The notes under the pieces: model-generated
What the model saw: only the letters and a program-made list of their open reading frames with translations
The model's database searches: none
What the model was told of the DNA's origin: nothing
In this document: positions 1 to 4,694 of the stretch, one piece after another
How the letters are laid out: every line of letters begins with the position of its first letter
Position numbering within the stretch: position 1 is the first letter of the stretch
Source: CAZMVY01 sp964617875
GTDB lineage: Bacteria > Planctomycetota > Phycisphaerae > UBA1845 > PWPN01
Direction of reading: 5' to 3'
NCBI GenBank assembly: GCA_964617875.1
Contig: CAZUAI010000151.1
Location: 1 to 5,049, forward strand
DNA length: 5,049 nt
Made by a program: the position numbers and the translations under genes

Positions 1-133
1 GCTCGGTCTCTGTCCCGCACGGCGGGTTCTTCACGGCAGTGCCATTCGTTCCTGATCCCCTCCCTGTGTGCAGGAACGGCCATGCACCCCGGGACCGTTC
101 TTCGCTCGGGTGTGCCCGAAGCCTGCGGTAGCG
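1..133. other. Non-coding region with overlapping inverted repeats
   Basis: No credible gene is visible here. The region lies downstream of the leftward gene pair. It contains a perfect 8-base inverted repeat (CGTTCCTG at 47-54 with CAGGAACG at 71-78, 16-base loop). A second stem pairs 74-81 (GAACGGCC) with 92-100 and has one bulged A at 94. A short hairpin pairs TCGGG (106-110) with CCCGA (115-119) around a 4-base loop. The first two stems share bases 74-78, so they cannot form together. None is followed by a T tract on either strand, so a classical intrinsic terminator is not supported. The position after the last leftward gene still makes a transcript-end role the simplest guess. Confidence 0.4.
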
Positions 134-361
134 TCAGGTCCGGGTCACGGCGATCTTGTGCAGGAAGGCGACGCCGCCGTCGTCGAACTTCACGAAATAG
201 TGCTGGGGCGTCTCGCGGACGACGTACACGCTGACGGTGTCGCCCTTGCGAACGGGCATCTTGTGGGTCTTCGCGCCCGGGCCCTCCTTCATCGGCTCGA
301 AGACCTCGATGTCGGCGTCAACGCAGAACGCAAATGCCGTCTTCGGCAGTACCTTCTCCAC
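134..361 (-). CDS. Small hypothetical protein, possible SH3-like fold
   Basis: A 75-residue protein of unknown function. The start is a GTG, chosen because GAGGAG (minus strand, 369-374) lies 7 bases upstream. It sits 15 bases after the stop of the Tat-signal isomerase-like gene, so the two probably share a transcript. No signal peptide or membrane segment is visible, and the product should be cytoplasmic. Residues about 38-70 alternate hydrophobic and charged positions: KGDTVSVYVV, then HYFVKFDDGGVAFLHK. This resembles the strand order of bacterial SH3-like barrels, where a 'G-x-V-x-V' strand precedes 'V-K-x-x-D-G-x-x-A-F-L/V-H'. The resemblance is by eye only. Alternatives are a small beta-barrel cofactor for its upstream neighbour or an unrelated beta-rich protein. 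That the gene is real is fairly secure, given its ribosome binding site and spacing. Its function is unknown. Confidence 0.75.
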   Translation of the reverse strand: MEKVLPKTAFAFCVDADIEVFEPMKEGPGAKTHKMPVRKGDTVSVYVVRETPQHYFVKFDDGGVAFLHKIAVTRT

Positions 362-376
362 GGCGAAGCTCCTCGT

Positions 377-1387
377 TCAATCAGCCCGGGCGATCTTACG
401 CAGCAGGTCCGCCTCCCGCCGGAGGATGTCACGGTGCTGCTCTTTCGGTACCTTGTGCAGCGACTCATTCTCGATGCAGAGGTCGCCGCGGTAGTCGGCC
501 TGCCGCAGGATCCGGGCGACGCGACCGAAGTCGATGTCGCCCTCGTCGATCGGGCAGAAGTACTTCTCGTACTCCCAGCCCATCGCCCGCTGCTTCTCGC
601 GCTCGGCCTCGGGGTAACGGATGCTCTTGCAGTGCGTGTGACAGGCCCACGGGGCGAACTCGGCGTAAATGTCGTAGAGCTTCGACAGCGGGTGGCCGAA
701 CCAGTAGAAGTTGCCGGTGTCGAGCGTGAGGCCGAAGCGTTTGTCGCCCACGGCGTCGAACATCGCTCGCAGGAACTCAGGGCGGTTGGTGGTGCCGCCG
801 TGGTTCTCGACGCCGAACCGCACGGGCAGGTCCTTTGTCGCATCGAGGATCTTCCGGGCGATGTCCACGGCGAAGCGGAGAAACTCGTCCCGGTCCTTGA
901 TCTTGCGGGGGACGACGTCCAGCCGGATCGCGGGCACGCCCAACTCGGCGGCGGTCCTGGACGTCCGGGCGACCAGATCCAGCTCCTCCTCCCGGCGCTG
1001 GTCGAAGGCGTTGTGGAGGCAGAACGCGCTGACCTTCCGCCCGTGGGGCCAGAGGGCGTCGCGCAGCGCTTTGACGCCGTCGGGGGTCGCAATGCTGTAG
1101 GCCTTTCCGCCGCCGAAGAGCATGGGGCATTTGCCGTCCATTTCGACGGTCAGCTCGACGCCCTCGACGCCGACGGCCGCCATCGCCGCCGCGGTGTCCG
1201 TCTCGTTGACGCCGCGGAGGCTCGCATCCCGGCAGGCGACGACCCAGGCGGGCCTGGCCGTACAGGTCGTCTTCTCGGATCGGGCCGTCATGGTCTGGCT
1301 GCAAGCCGGCATGATCGTCGCCGCGCCGGCGGTCGCAATCGACTCGCACAGAAACTGACGTCGCGTTCGCCGTTTCAACGGATCCAT
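377..1387 (-). CDS. Tat-signal sugar isomerase/epimerase-like TIM-barrel protein
   Basis: A 336-residue protein of the xylose isomerase-like / AP endonuclease family 2 TIM-barrel group. Members isomerise, epimerise or cleave sugars and related polyols using a divalent metal. The N-terminus has a twin-arginine motif (R9-R10-Q-F-L), a hydrophobic stretch and a possible lipobox cysteine (MPAC, C29). This suggests export and perhaps membrane anchoring. Likely metal ligands fit the family pattern: E194 in GVENHGG, D223 in LDTGNFYWFG, H250 or H252 in CHTHCKS, and E306 in CIENES. IDEGDIDFGRVARIL (about 280-294) is the usual segment before the last strand. The ATG at 1387 is preferred over one 18 codons upstream because GAGGTG precedes it at suitable spacing and the Tat motif then falls near the N-terminus. 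It is transcribed divergently from a Tat-signal Gfo/Idh/MocA oxidoreductase. Family assignment is firm. The substrate cannot be read from the sequence. Confidence 0.88.
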   Translation of the reverse strand: MDPLKRRTRRQFLCESIATAGAATIMPACSQTMTARSEKTTCTARPAWVVACRDASLRGVNETDTAAAMAAVGVEGVELTVEMDGKCPMLFGGGKAYSIATPDGVKALRDALWPHGRKVSAFCLHNAFDQRREEELDLVARTSRTAAELGVPAIRLDVVPRKIKDRDEFLRFAVDIARKILDATKDLPVRFGVENHGGTTNRPEFLRAMFDAVGDKRFGLTLDTGNFYWFGHPLSKLYDIYAEFAPWACHTHCKSIRYPEAEREKQRAMGWEYEKYFCPIDEGDIDFGRVARILRQADYRGDLCIENESLHKVPKEQHRDILRREADLLRKIARAD

Positions 1388-1405
1388 GGTAACACCTCGC
1401 AACAG

Positions 1406-1452
1406 GCGTGCCCTTGTAATCCGGCCGGGCGGCCTTTGCAAGCGTGCCCTTG
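1406..1452. repeat. 11-base direct repeat pair flanking a GC palindrome
   Basis: GCGTGCCCTTG occurs at 1406-1416 and again at 1442-1452, 36 bases apart. Between the copies lies the inverted repeat GGCCG-GG-CGGCC (1423-1434). The block sits just upstream of the leftward isomerase-like gene, and the second copy touches the -35 box of the tRNA promoter. This could be a regulator-binding region between divergent promoters. No known binding consensus was recognised. Confidence 0.5.
1413..1441 (-). promoter_or_regulatory. Candidate sigma70-type promoter for the leftward gene pair
   Basis: Read on the minus strand, TTGCAA (1441-1436) and TACAAG (1418-1413) are separated by 17 bases. Each matches 4 of 6 consensus positions. 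Transcription would start near 1406, giving a leader of about 19 bases that still contains the GAGGTG ribosome binding site. The GC palindrome at 1423-1434 lies inside the spacer. The match is weak, and promoter consensus in this lineage is uncertain. Confidence 0.3.
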
Positions 1453-1478
1453 ACCCGGCCCGACCAACCGGCTAAAAG
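1450..1478 (+). promoter_or_regulatory. Promoter of tRNA-Arg
   Basis: TTGACC (1450-1455, 5 of 6 to consensus) and TAAAAG (1473-1478, 4 of 6) are separated by exactly 17 bases. The expected start near 1485 is about 11 bases before the mature tRNA 5' end. The strength, spacing and distance to the tRNA make this the best-supported promoter in the window. Confidence 0.6.
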
Positions 1479-1484
1479 AAGTTC

Positions 1485-1498
1485 CGCGAACGTTCGCG
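1485..1498. repeat. 14-base perfect palindrome overlapping the tRNA 5' end
   Basis: CGCGAACGTTCGCG is a perfect palindrome with its centre between 1491 and 1492. Its last three bases are the first three of the tRNA (1496-1498), and it begins about where the tRNA transcript should start. In DNA it could be a dimeric-protein site. In the precursor RNA it could form a short leader helix that competes with the acceptor stem. Confidence 0.55.
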
Positions 1499-1569
1499 CC
1501 CGTAGCTCAACTGGATAGAGTGGCAGGCTTCGAACCTGTAGGTTGGGGGTTCGAGTCCCTCCGGGCGCG
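1496..1569 (+). tRNA. tRNA-Arg (anticodon TCG)
   Basis: A complete cloverleaf of 74 bases. The acceptor stem pairs GCGCCCG (1496-1502) with CGGGCGC (1562-1568), with G1569 as discriminator. The D arm is GCTC (1505-1508) with GAGT (1518-1521). The anticodon stem is GCAGG (1523-1527) with CCTGT (1535-1539). The loop CTTCGAA (1528-1534) puts the anticodon TCG at 1530-1532, reading CGA and probably other CGN arginine codons. The T arm is GGGGG (1545-1549), loop TTCGAGT, then CCCTC (1557-1561). Wobble pairs close the D stem, the anticodon stem and one T-stem position. The 3' CCA is not encoded and must be added by nucleotidyltransferase. No integrase gene or second attachment copy is visible beside it. 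Confidence 0.95.
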
Positions 1570-1714
1570 GTTCTGTAAATCATGCCGAACGTGGCGAACG
1601 GATCGAAGCGGCGTCCGCAACGACGGTGACACTGTCCGCGGTGTCGGCAAGTCCCGGCGTCTTGCGGTATGTTGTCGCGCCGGTGGGCAGGCTCTCGTGC
1701 AGCGGAGGATTCGG
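1570..1714. other. Non-coding gap between tRNA-Arg and the oxidoreductase gene
   Basis: This is the tRNA trailer and the leader of the next gene. A modest hairpin pairs GACAC (1628-1632) with GTGTC (1641-1645) over an 8-base loop, without a following T tract. I found no convincing -35/-10 pair for the oxidoreductase gene, so it may use an unrecognised promoter or read-through from the tRNA promoter. The frame is open back into the tRNA, but the coding start is set at 1715. Confidence 0.4.
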
Positions 1715-3067
1715 ATGAATCGTCGCGAGTTTCTGAAGGCGGGTCTGGCGGGTTCCGTGGCATCGGCGTTTGGCGGGCACTACGTCCGGGGCGACGAGCG
1801 CAAGGCCCTTCGTGTCGGGCTCATCGGCGCGGGCTGGTACGGCAAGTCGGATGTGTGTCGTCTCATCCAGGTCGCGCCCGTTGAGGTCGTCTCCGTATGC
1901 GACGTCGACAGGAAGATGCTGGAGGGCGCCGTCGAACTCATCGCCTCGCGCCAGGCCTCGAAGAGGAAGCCGCGGACGTACGGCGATTATCGCGAGATGC
2001 TCAAGGAAAAGGACCTCGACATCGTGATCGTCGGCACGCCCGATCACTGGCACGCCCTGCCGACGATCGCCGCCATCGAGGCCGGTGCGGACGTGTACGT
2101 CCAGAAGCCGATCAGCGTGGACGTCGCCGAGGGAGCCGCGATGGTCGCCGCCGCCCGCAGGCACAAGCGCGTGGTGCAGGTCGGCACGCAGCGCAAGAGC
2201 ACACCGCACCTCATCGAGGCCCGCAGGAACATCGTCCAGGCCGGCCTGCTCGGAACGATCGGGCACGTCGAGATGTGCTGCTACTACCACATGCGGGCCC
2301 ACCGCAAGCAGCCGGCGGTGCCCGTGCCCGACCATCTGGACTACGAGATGTGGACCGGCCCCGCGCCGTTCCGGCCGTATCAGGGGCCTCCGCATCGCGG
2401 CTGGTGGCGGGCCTTCATGGAATACGGCAACGGCATCGTCGGGGACATGTGCGTTCACATGTTCGACACCGCGCGGTGGATGCTCGACCTCGGGTGGCCG
2501 AAGCGGATCTCCTCCGCCGGCGGAATCTTCGTGCAGAAGGACAGCCAGTCGAACATCAGCGACACGCAGACCGCGACGTTCGAATACGACAACCTCAGCG
2601 CGGTCTGGACCCATCGCACGTGGGGCCACTCGCCCGATCCGAAATACCCCTGGGCGCTCGTGCTGTACGGCGACAAGGGCATGCTCAAGCTCAGCACCTG
2701 GAGCTACGACTTCTACCCTGCGGGCAAGGAAGAACCGTCGATCCACAAGGACGTCGTCTTCGAGCGGGAGCAGTTCCCCGAGGACGTGAACGAGAAGGAC
2801 ATCGAGCTGAACGCCGCTCCCGCGACACGGGCGCACATGAAGGATTTCCTGAGCGCCGTCGCGTCGCGCGGCAGGCCGGTCGCCGACATCGAGGAAGGCC
2901 ACATCTCCACCGCCTCATGCATCCTGGCCAACCTGGCGATGAAGCTCGGCCGCACGCTCGAGTGGGACCCGGCGAAAGGGCAGGTCGTCAACGATGCCGA
3001 GGCCAATCGGCTTCTCAAGCGGCCGTACCGCGCCCCGTGGATACACCCGGCCGACAGGGCGATGTAG
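1715..3067 (+). CDS. Tat-exported Gfo/Idh/MocA family oxidoreductase
   Basis: A 450-residue NAD(P)-dependent oxidoreductase of the family that oxidises or reduces sugars, inositols and related polyols. A twin-arginine signal opens the protein (NRREFLK, residues 2-8, then an Ala/Gly-rich hydrophobic stretch). The Rossmann fold begins at about 33 with VGLIGAGWYG (G38-x-G40-x-x-G43). GTPDHWH (107-113) follows. QKPISVD (130-136) replaces the usual EKP motif but keeps the lysine, K131. The C-terminal beta-sheet domain has GDMCVHMFD with D244 and H248, where the family keeps its catalytic aspartate and histidine. The start is fixed by GGAGG at 1704-1708, six bases upstream, and by the signal peptide. 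The family glucose-fructose oxidoreductase of Zymomonas is also Tat-exported with its cofactor, a useful parallel. It lies divergent from a Tat-signal isomerase-like gene. The substrate is unknown. Confidence 0.92.
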   Translation: MNRREFLKAGLAGSVASAFGGHYVRGDERKALRVGLIGAGWYGKSDVCRLIQVAPVEVVSVCDVDRKMLEGAVELIASRQASKRKPRTYGDYREMLKEKDLDIVIVGTPDHWHALPTIAAIEAGADVYVQKPISVDVAEGAAMVAAARRHKRVVQVGTQRKSTPHLIEARRNIVQAGLLGTIGHVEMCCYYHMRAHRKQPAVPVPDHLDYEMWTGPAPFRPYQGPPHRGWWRAFMEYGNGIVGDMCVHMFDTARWMLDLGWPKRISSAGGIFVQKDSQSNISDTQTATFEYDNLSAVWTHRTWGHSPDPKYPWALVLYGDKGMLKLSTWSYDFYPAGKEEPSIHKDVVFEREQFPEDVNEKDIELNAAPATRAHMKDFLSAVASRGRPVADIEEGHISTASCILANLAMKLGRTLEWDPAKGQVVNDAEANRLLKRPYRAPWIHPADRAM

Positions 3068-3079
3068 CTCGCGGAGAAG

Positions 3080-3814
3080 ATGGCACAAGACGCGTCCAAC
3101 CGAACCGTGCGTACGACGGCGGCGAGCGTGCTCGCCCACGTGGCCGTGCGCCGCTTCTCGGCGATCGAGTTCCTTGTCGTGCTCGTGGTGTGGCTGGCGT
3201 CCTATCCCCTCGTGATCGAGACCCGGCACGGCGAGGCGATCGAGACCGTGCTCGCCACGGTGGTCATGCTGTCGGCGGTGGTGGCCGTCGGCGGCCGACG
3301 CAGGACACTGGCGGCCGCGATCGTCCTTGTCATCCCGGCGTGCGTATGCAAATGGATCCACCGCATGCGCCCGGACCTGATGCCGGTGGAGGTCCAGCTT
3401 GTTTTCGGCATGGTCTTCGTGGTGTATGTGGTGGTCCAATTGCTCCGTTTCATCCTGTGCGCACGGCGAGTCGATGCCGAGGTGCTGTGCGCGGGCATCT
3501 CAACCTACTTGCTGATCGGGGTCCTCTGGGCCTTTGCCTATAGCCTGGTGGCCGAACGGGTTCCGGGCTCGTTCGCCCTCAGCGGCGGGCCGGCCTCCGG
3601 CCGTGAGATGAATGGCTCGGAGGCGCTGTACTTCAGCTTCGTGACGCTCGGCACGGTCGGCTACGGCGACATGTATCCGACGTCGCACGCGGCACGGACG
3701 CTGGCGGTCTTGGAGGCGATCACCGGGATCTTCTACGTAGCGGTGCTGATCGCTCGCCTGGTGGCGATGTACTCCGTCGGGGAGCGTTCCGGCGATGCCG
3801 GCGATGAGGGCTGA
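3080..3814 (+). CDS. Potassium-channel-type membrane protein
   Basis: A 244-residue inner-membrane protein with an ion-channel pore module. The selectivity filter TVGYGD is at 192-197, in the context SFVTLGTVGYGDMYP, as in K+ channels. The pore helix (about 180-191) sits between membrane helices at about 138-157 and 205-230. Four more hydrophobic helices precede it (about 29-46, 55-71, 77-92 and 105-127). The N-terminal helices lack the regularly spaced arginines of an S4 voltage sensor. The C-terminal tail is short, with no RCK or cyclic-nucleotide domain, so gating is not evident. The ATG at 3080 is 12 bases after the oxidoreductase stop. GGAG at 3073-3076 gives a short, suboptimal ribosome binding site, so translation may depend on coupling to the upstream gene. 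K+ selectivity is inferred from the filter. The physiological role is unknown. Confidence 0.9.
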   Translation: MAQDASNRTVRTTAASVLAHVAVRRFSAIEFLVVLVVWLASYPLVIETRHGEAIETVLATVVMLSAVVAVGGRRRTLAAAIVLVIPACVCKWIHRMRPDLMPVEVQLVFGMVFVVYVVVQLLRFILCARRVDAEVLCAGISTYLLIGVLWAFAYSLVAERVPGSFALSGGPASGREMNGSEALYFSFVTLGTVGYGDMYPTSHAARTLAVLEAITGIFYVAVLIARLVAMYSVGERSGDAGDEG

Positions 3815-3828
3815 GTGGACCCGACGGT

Positions 3829-3843
3829 CGTGTTCGAACCACG
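3829..3843. repeat. Near-palindrome before the lipoprotein ribosome binding site
   Basis: CGTG-TTCGAA-C-CACG is a palindrome apart from one extra C. It contains the perfect 8-base palindrome GTTCGAAC (3832-3839). It lies just before the AAGGAGG site at 3844-3850. It may be a small hairpin or a protein site, or it may be chance. Confidence 0.3.
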
Positions 3844-3850
3844 AAGGAGG
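3844..3850 (+). promoter_or_regulatory. Strong ribosome binding site deciding the lipoprotein start
   Basis: AAGGAGG lies six bases before the ATG at 3857. This selects that start over the in-frame GTG at 3815, which abuts the channel stop codon, and over the ATG two codons later. It also places the lipoprotein signal sequence at the N-terminus. Confidence 0.85.
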
Positions 3851-3856
3851 TATGTC

Positions 3857-4402
3857 ATGCGGATGCGAACGTTGTTGGTGGTTGGGCTACTCGTTGCCGG
3901 CGGCTGCCGGAAATCGGAGGAGAAGACCACCGTGAAGACGCCCGAGGGCACGGTCCACGTTGAGGGCGACAAAGTGACCGTCCAGACCGACCAGGGCCGG
4001 GCGACCATCGAGACGAAGAAGGACGTGACCCGGATCCAGACGAACGAGGGGACGGTCACCATCGGCGAGAACAAGGTTCCTGACGGCTTCCCGCTGCCGG
4101 TGATGCGTGGGGCCCGGATCGAGCAGGGCAGTCACATGGCCCCTGCGGACGGCCGCGAGACGTTCCAGTTGACCATCCGGGTACCGGGCCCGGCCAGGCC
4201 GGTTGCCGAGTTCTACGAGAAGGCGCTCAAGGACAAGGGCCTCAAGGTGACCCGCACCGAGCAGACCAACGATGAGATCCAGATGGTGATGCTTGCCGGG
4301 GAATCCGGGGCGGTGGAGGCAATGGCGGTCGTCCAGAAGGAGGCCAAGGCCGCCGACACGACCGCCATGATCTCCTGGAACGTGCGGAAGAAGACACCGT
4401 AA
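3857..4402 (+). CDS. Putative lipoprotein with three short beta-type repeats
   Basis: A 181-residue protein of unrecognised function. The first 16 residues form a lipoprotein signal: two arginines, a hydrophobic core, then AGG-C17. Export and lipid anchoring at C17 are therefore likely, although the -3 alanine is not the commonest lipobox residue. Residues 26-69 hold three copies of a ten-residue pattern, [V/I]-[K/Q]-T-x-[E/Q]-G-x-[V/A]-[H/T]-[V/I], at 26-35, 42-51 and 60-69. They are hydrophilic and likely beta strands, as in a small barrel or solenoid. VPDGFPLPVMRGARI (74-88) begins a second domain with VAEFYEKALKDKGLKVT (116-132) and two terminal strands. The latter looks like a compact alpha/beta domain also seen in other bacterial secreted proteins, although I cannot name it. 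The gene follows the channel gene after 42 bases on the same strand and may share its transcript. Confidence 0.82.
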   Translation: MRMRTLLVVGLLVAGGCRKSEEKTTVKTPEGTVHVEGDKVTVQTDQGRATIETKKDVTRIQTNEGTVTIGENKVPDGFPLPVMRGARIEQGSHMAPADGRETFQLTIRVPGPARPVAEFYEKALKDKGLKVTRTEQTNDEIQMVMLAGESGAVEAMAVVQKEAKAADTTAMISWNVRKKTP

Positions 4403-4416
4403 CGGGAATGAGCAGC

Positions 4417-4433
4417 GGGCGTGGAAGACGCCT
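4417..4433 (+). terminator. Possible hairpin terminator after the lipoprotein gene
   Basis: GGGCGT (4417-4422) pairs with ACGCCT (4428-4433), including one G-T pair, around a five-base loop. It starts 14 bases after the stop codon. No T tract follows, so a factor-independent terminator is only weakly supported. Confidence 0.25.
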
Positions 4434-4479
4434 CCGTTCAAGGCTCGCCCCCCGATGCCAAAACACAGGTCCGATTGAG

Positions 4480-4504
4480 TATTCGGATTTGACTATTCGG
4501 ATTT
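4480..4504. repeat. Tandem 11-base repeat TATTCGGATTT
   Basis: Two exact copies at 4480-4490 and 4494-4504 are separated by GAC, a 14-base period. The pair sits in the AT-rich patch of a GC-rich region. TTGACT (4489-4494) spans the junction and resembles a -35 box, but I found no matching -10 at proper spacing. Confidence 0.65.
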
Positions 4505-4566
4505 CAGGGCCGCTCTTGTTGTGCTGTTGCTGTAATTAATCGCCCAGCAACGGTCATCCCGTGGTC

Positions 4567-4585
4567 CGAACCTGCCCAGGTTTCG
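4567..4585. repeat. Inverted repeat AACCTG-CC-CAGGTT
   Basis: A perfect 6-base inverted repeat (4569-4574 with 4577-4582) around CC. It extends to CG on each side if one T is bulged. Its size suits a dimeric regulator site or a small RNA hairpin. It is about 110 bases before the MoxR start. Confidence 0.4.
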
Positions 4586-4597
4586 TCGCGTAGAACC

Positions 4598-4627
4598 TTG
4601 CAAAACGGGCGTTCCGCCCGGTACAGT
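4598..4627 (+). promoter_or_regulatory. Weak candidate promoter for the MoxR gene
   Basis: TTGCAA (4598-4603) and TACAGT (4622-4627) are 18 bases apart, each matching 4 of 6 consensus positions. The predicted start near 4634 would give a leader of about 60 bases. The -10 box lies inside the palindrome at 4620-4635, which would allow repression there. The call is tentative. Confidence 0.25.
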
Positions 4628-4649
4628 ACTGTGCCCGGCCCGGTTTTGC
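4600..4649. repeat. Nested inverted repeat structure upstream of the MoxR gene
   Basis: The outer arms GCAAAACGGGC (4600-4610) and 4638-4649 pair over 11 base pairs, with G4642 bulged. Inside lies a 16-base palindrome (4620-4635) with core ACAGTACTGT and one T/G mismatch that would pair as wobble in RNA. A competing perfect hairpin pairs CGGGCG (4606-4611) with CGCCCG (4615-4620) around TTC. On the minus strand this hairpin is followed by TTTT, like a terminator facing left. Confidence 0.55.
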
Positions 4650-4694
4650 GCTGGGATATCGCGGTAAGGTCTGGCGAAATCGAAGGGTGCAAGC

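Larger units (their letters stand above)
4403..4694. other. Repeat-rich intergenic region upstream of the MoxR gene
   Basis: No convincing gene is present. The first part holds a hairpin after the lipoprotein gene. A relatively AT-rich patch (about 4460-4545) contains a tandem 11-base repeat. The last part holds two inverted-repeat structures, the second overlapping a weak candidate promoter. Short frames here lack ribosome binding sites. The region probably separates two transcription units. Confidence 0.6.

Noticed and set aside
1388..1441. 18-codon N-terminal extension of the isomerase-like protein
   Set aside because: The extension moves the twin-arginine motif inward and overlaps the candidate promoter. 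The downstream ATG has GAGGTG at suitable spacing.
68..1453. Long open frame on the + strand (461 codons)
   Set aside because: It lies antisense to the isomerase-like and SH3-like genes, which have family motifs and ribosome binding sites. Its translation is low-complexity Arg/Val/Ala/Gly-rich with no recognisable motif, as expected of a shadow frame in GC-rich DNA.
1485..1498. LexA/SOS box reading of the GAAC-GTTC palindrome
   Set aside because: The Gram-positive-type SOS box needs a 4-base spacer between GAAC and GTTC. Here the half-sites abut.
1496..1569. tRNA as an integration site of a mobile element
   Set aside because: There is no integrase gene, no repeated tRNA 3' end, and both flanks look like ordinary chromosomal genes.
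1520..1714. Possible N-terminal extension of the oxidoreductase
   Set aside because: The extension would begin inside tRNA-Arg and bury the Tat signal. GGAGG at 1704-1708 supports the start at 1715.
1580..2902. Long open frame on the - strand (440 codons)
   Set aside because: It is antisense to the Gfo/Idh/MocA gene, has no motif, and is His/Arg/Val-rich: a shadow of the codon bias of the real gene.
1897..3543. Long open frame on the + strand (548 codons) in another frame
   Set aside because: It overlaps both the oxidoreductase and the channel gene out of frame and is extremely Arg-rich. No family signature is present.
4403..4694. Known riboswitch or CRISPR array before the MoxR gene
   Set aside because: No recognised riboswitch core and no regular repeat-spacer series is present. 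The repeats are of different kinds and number at most two copies.
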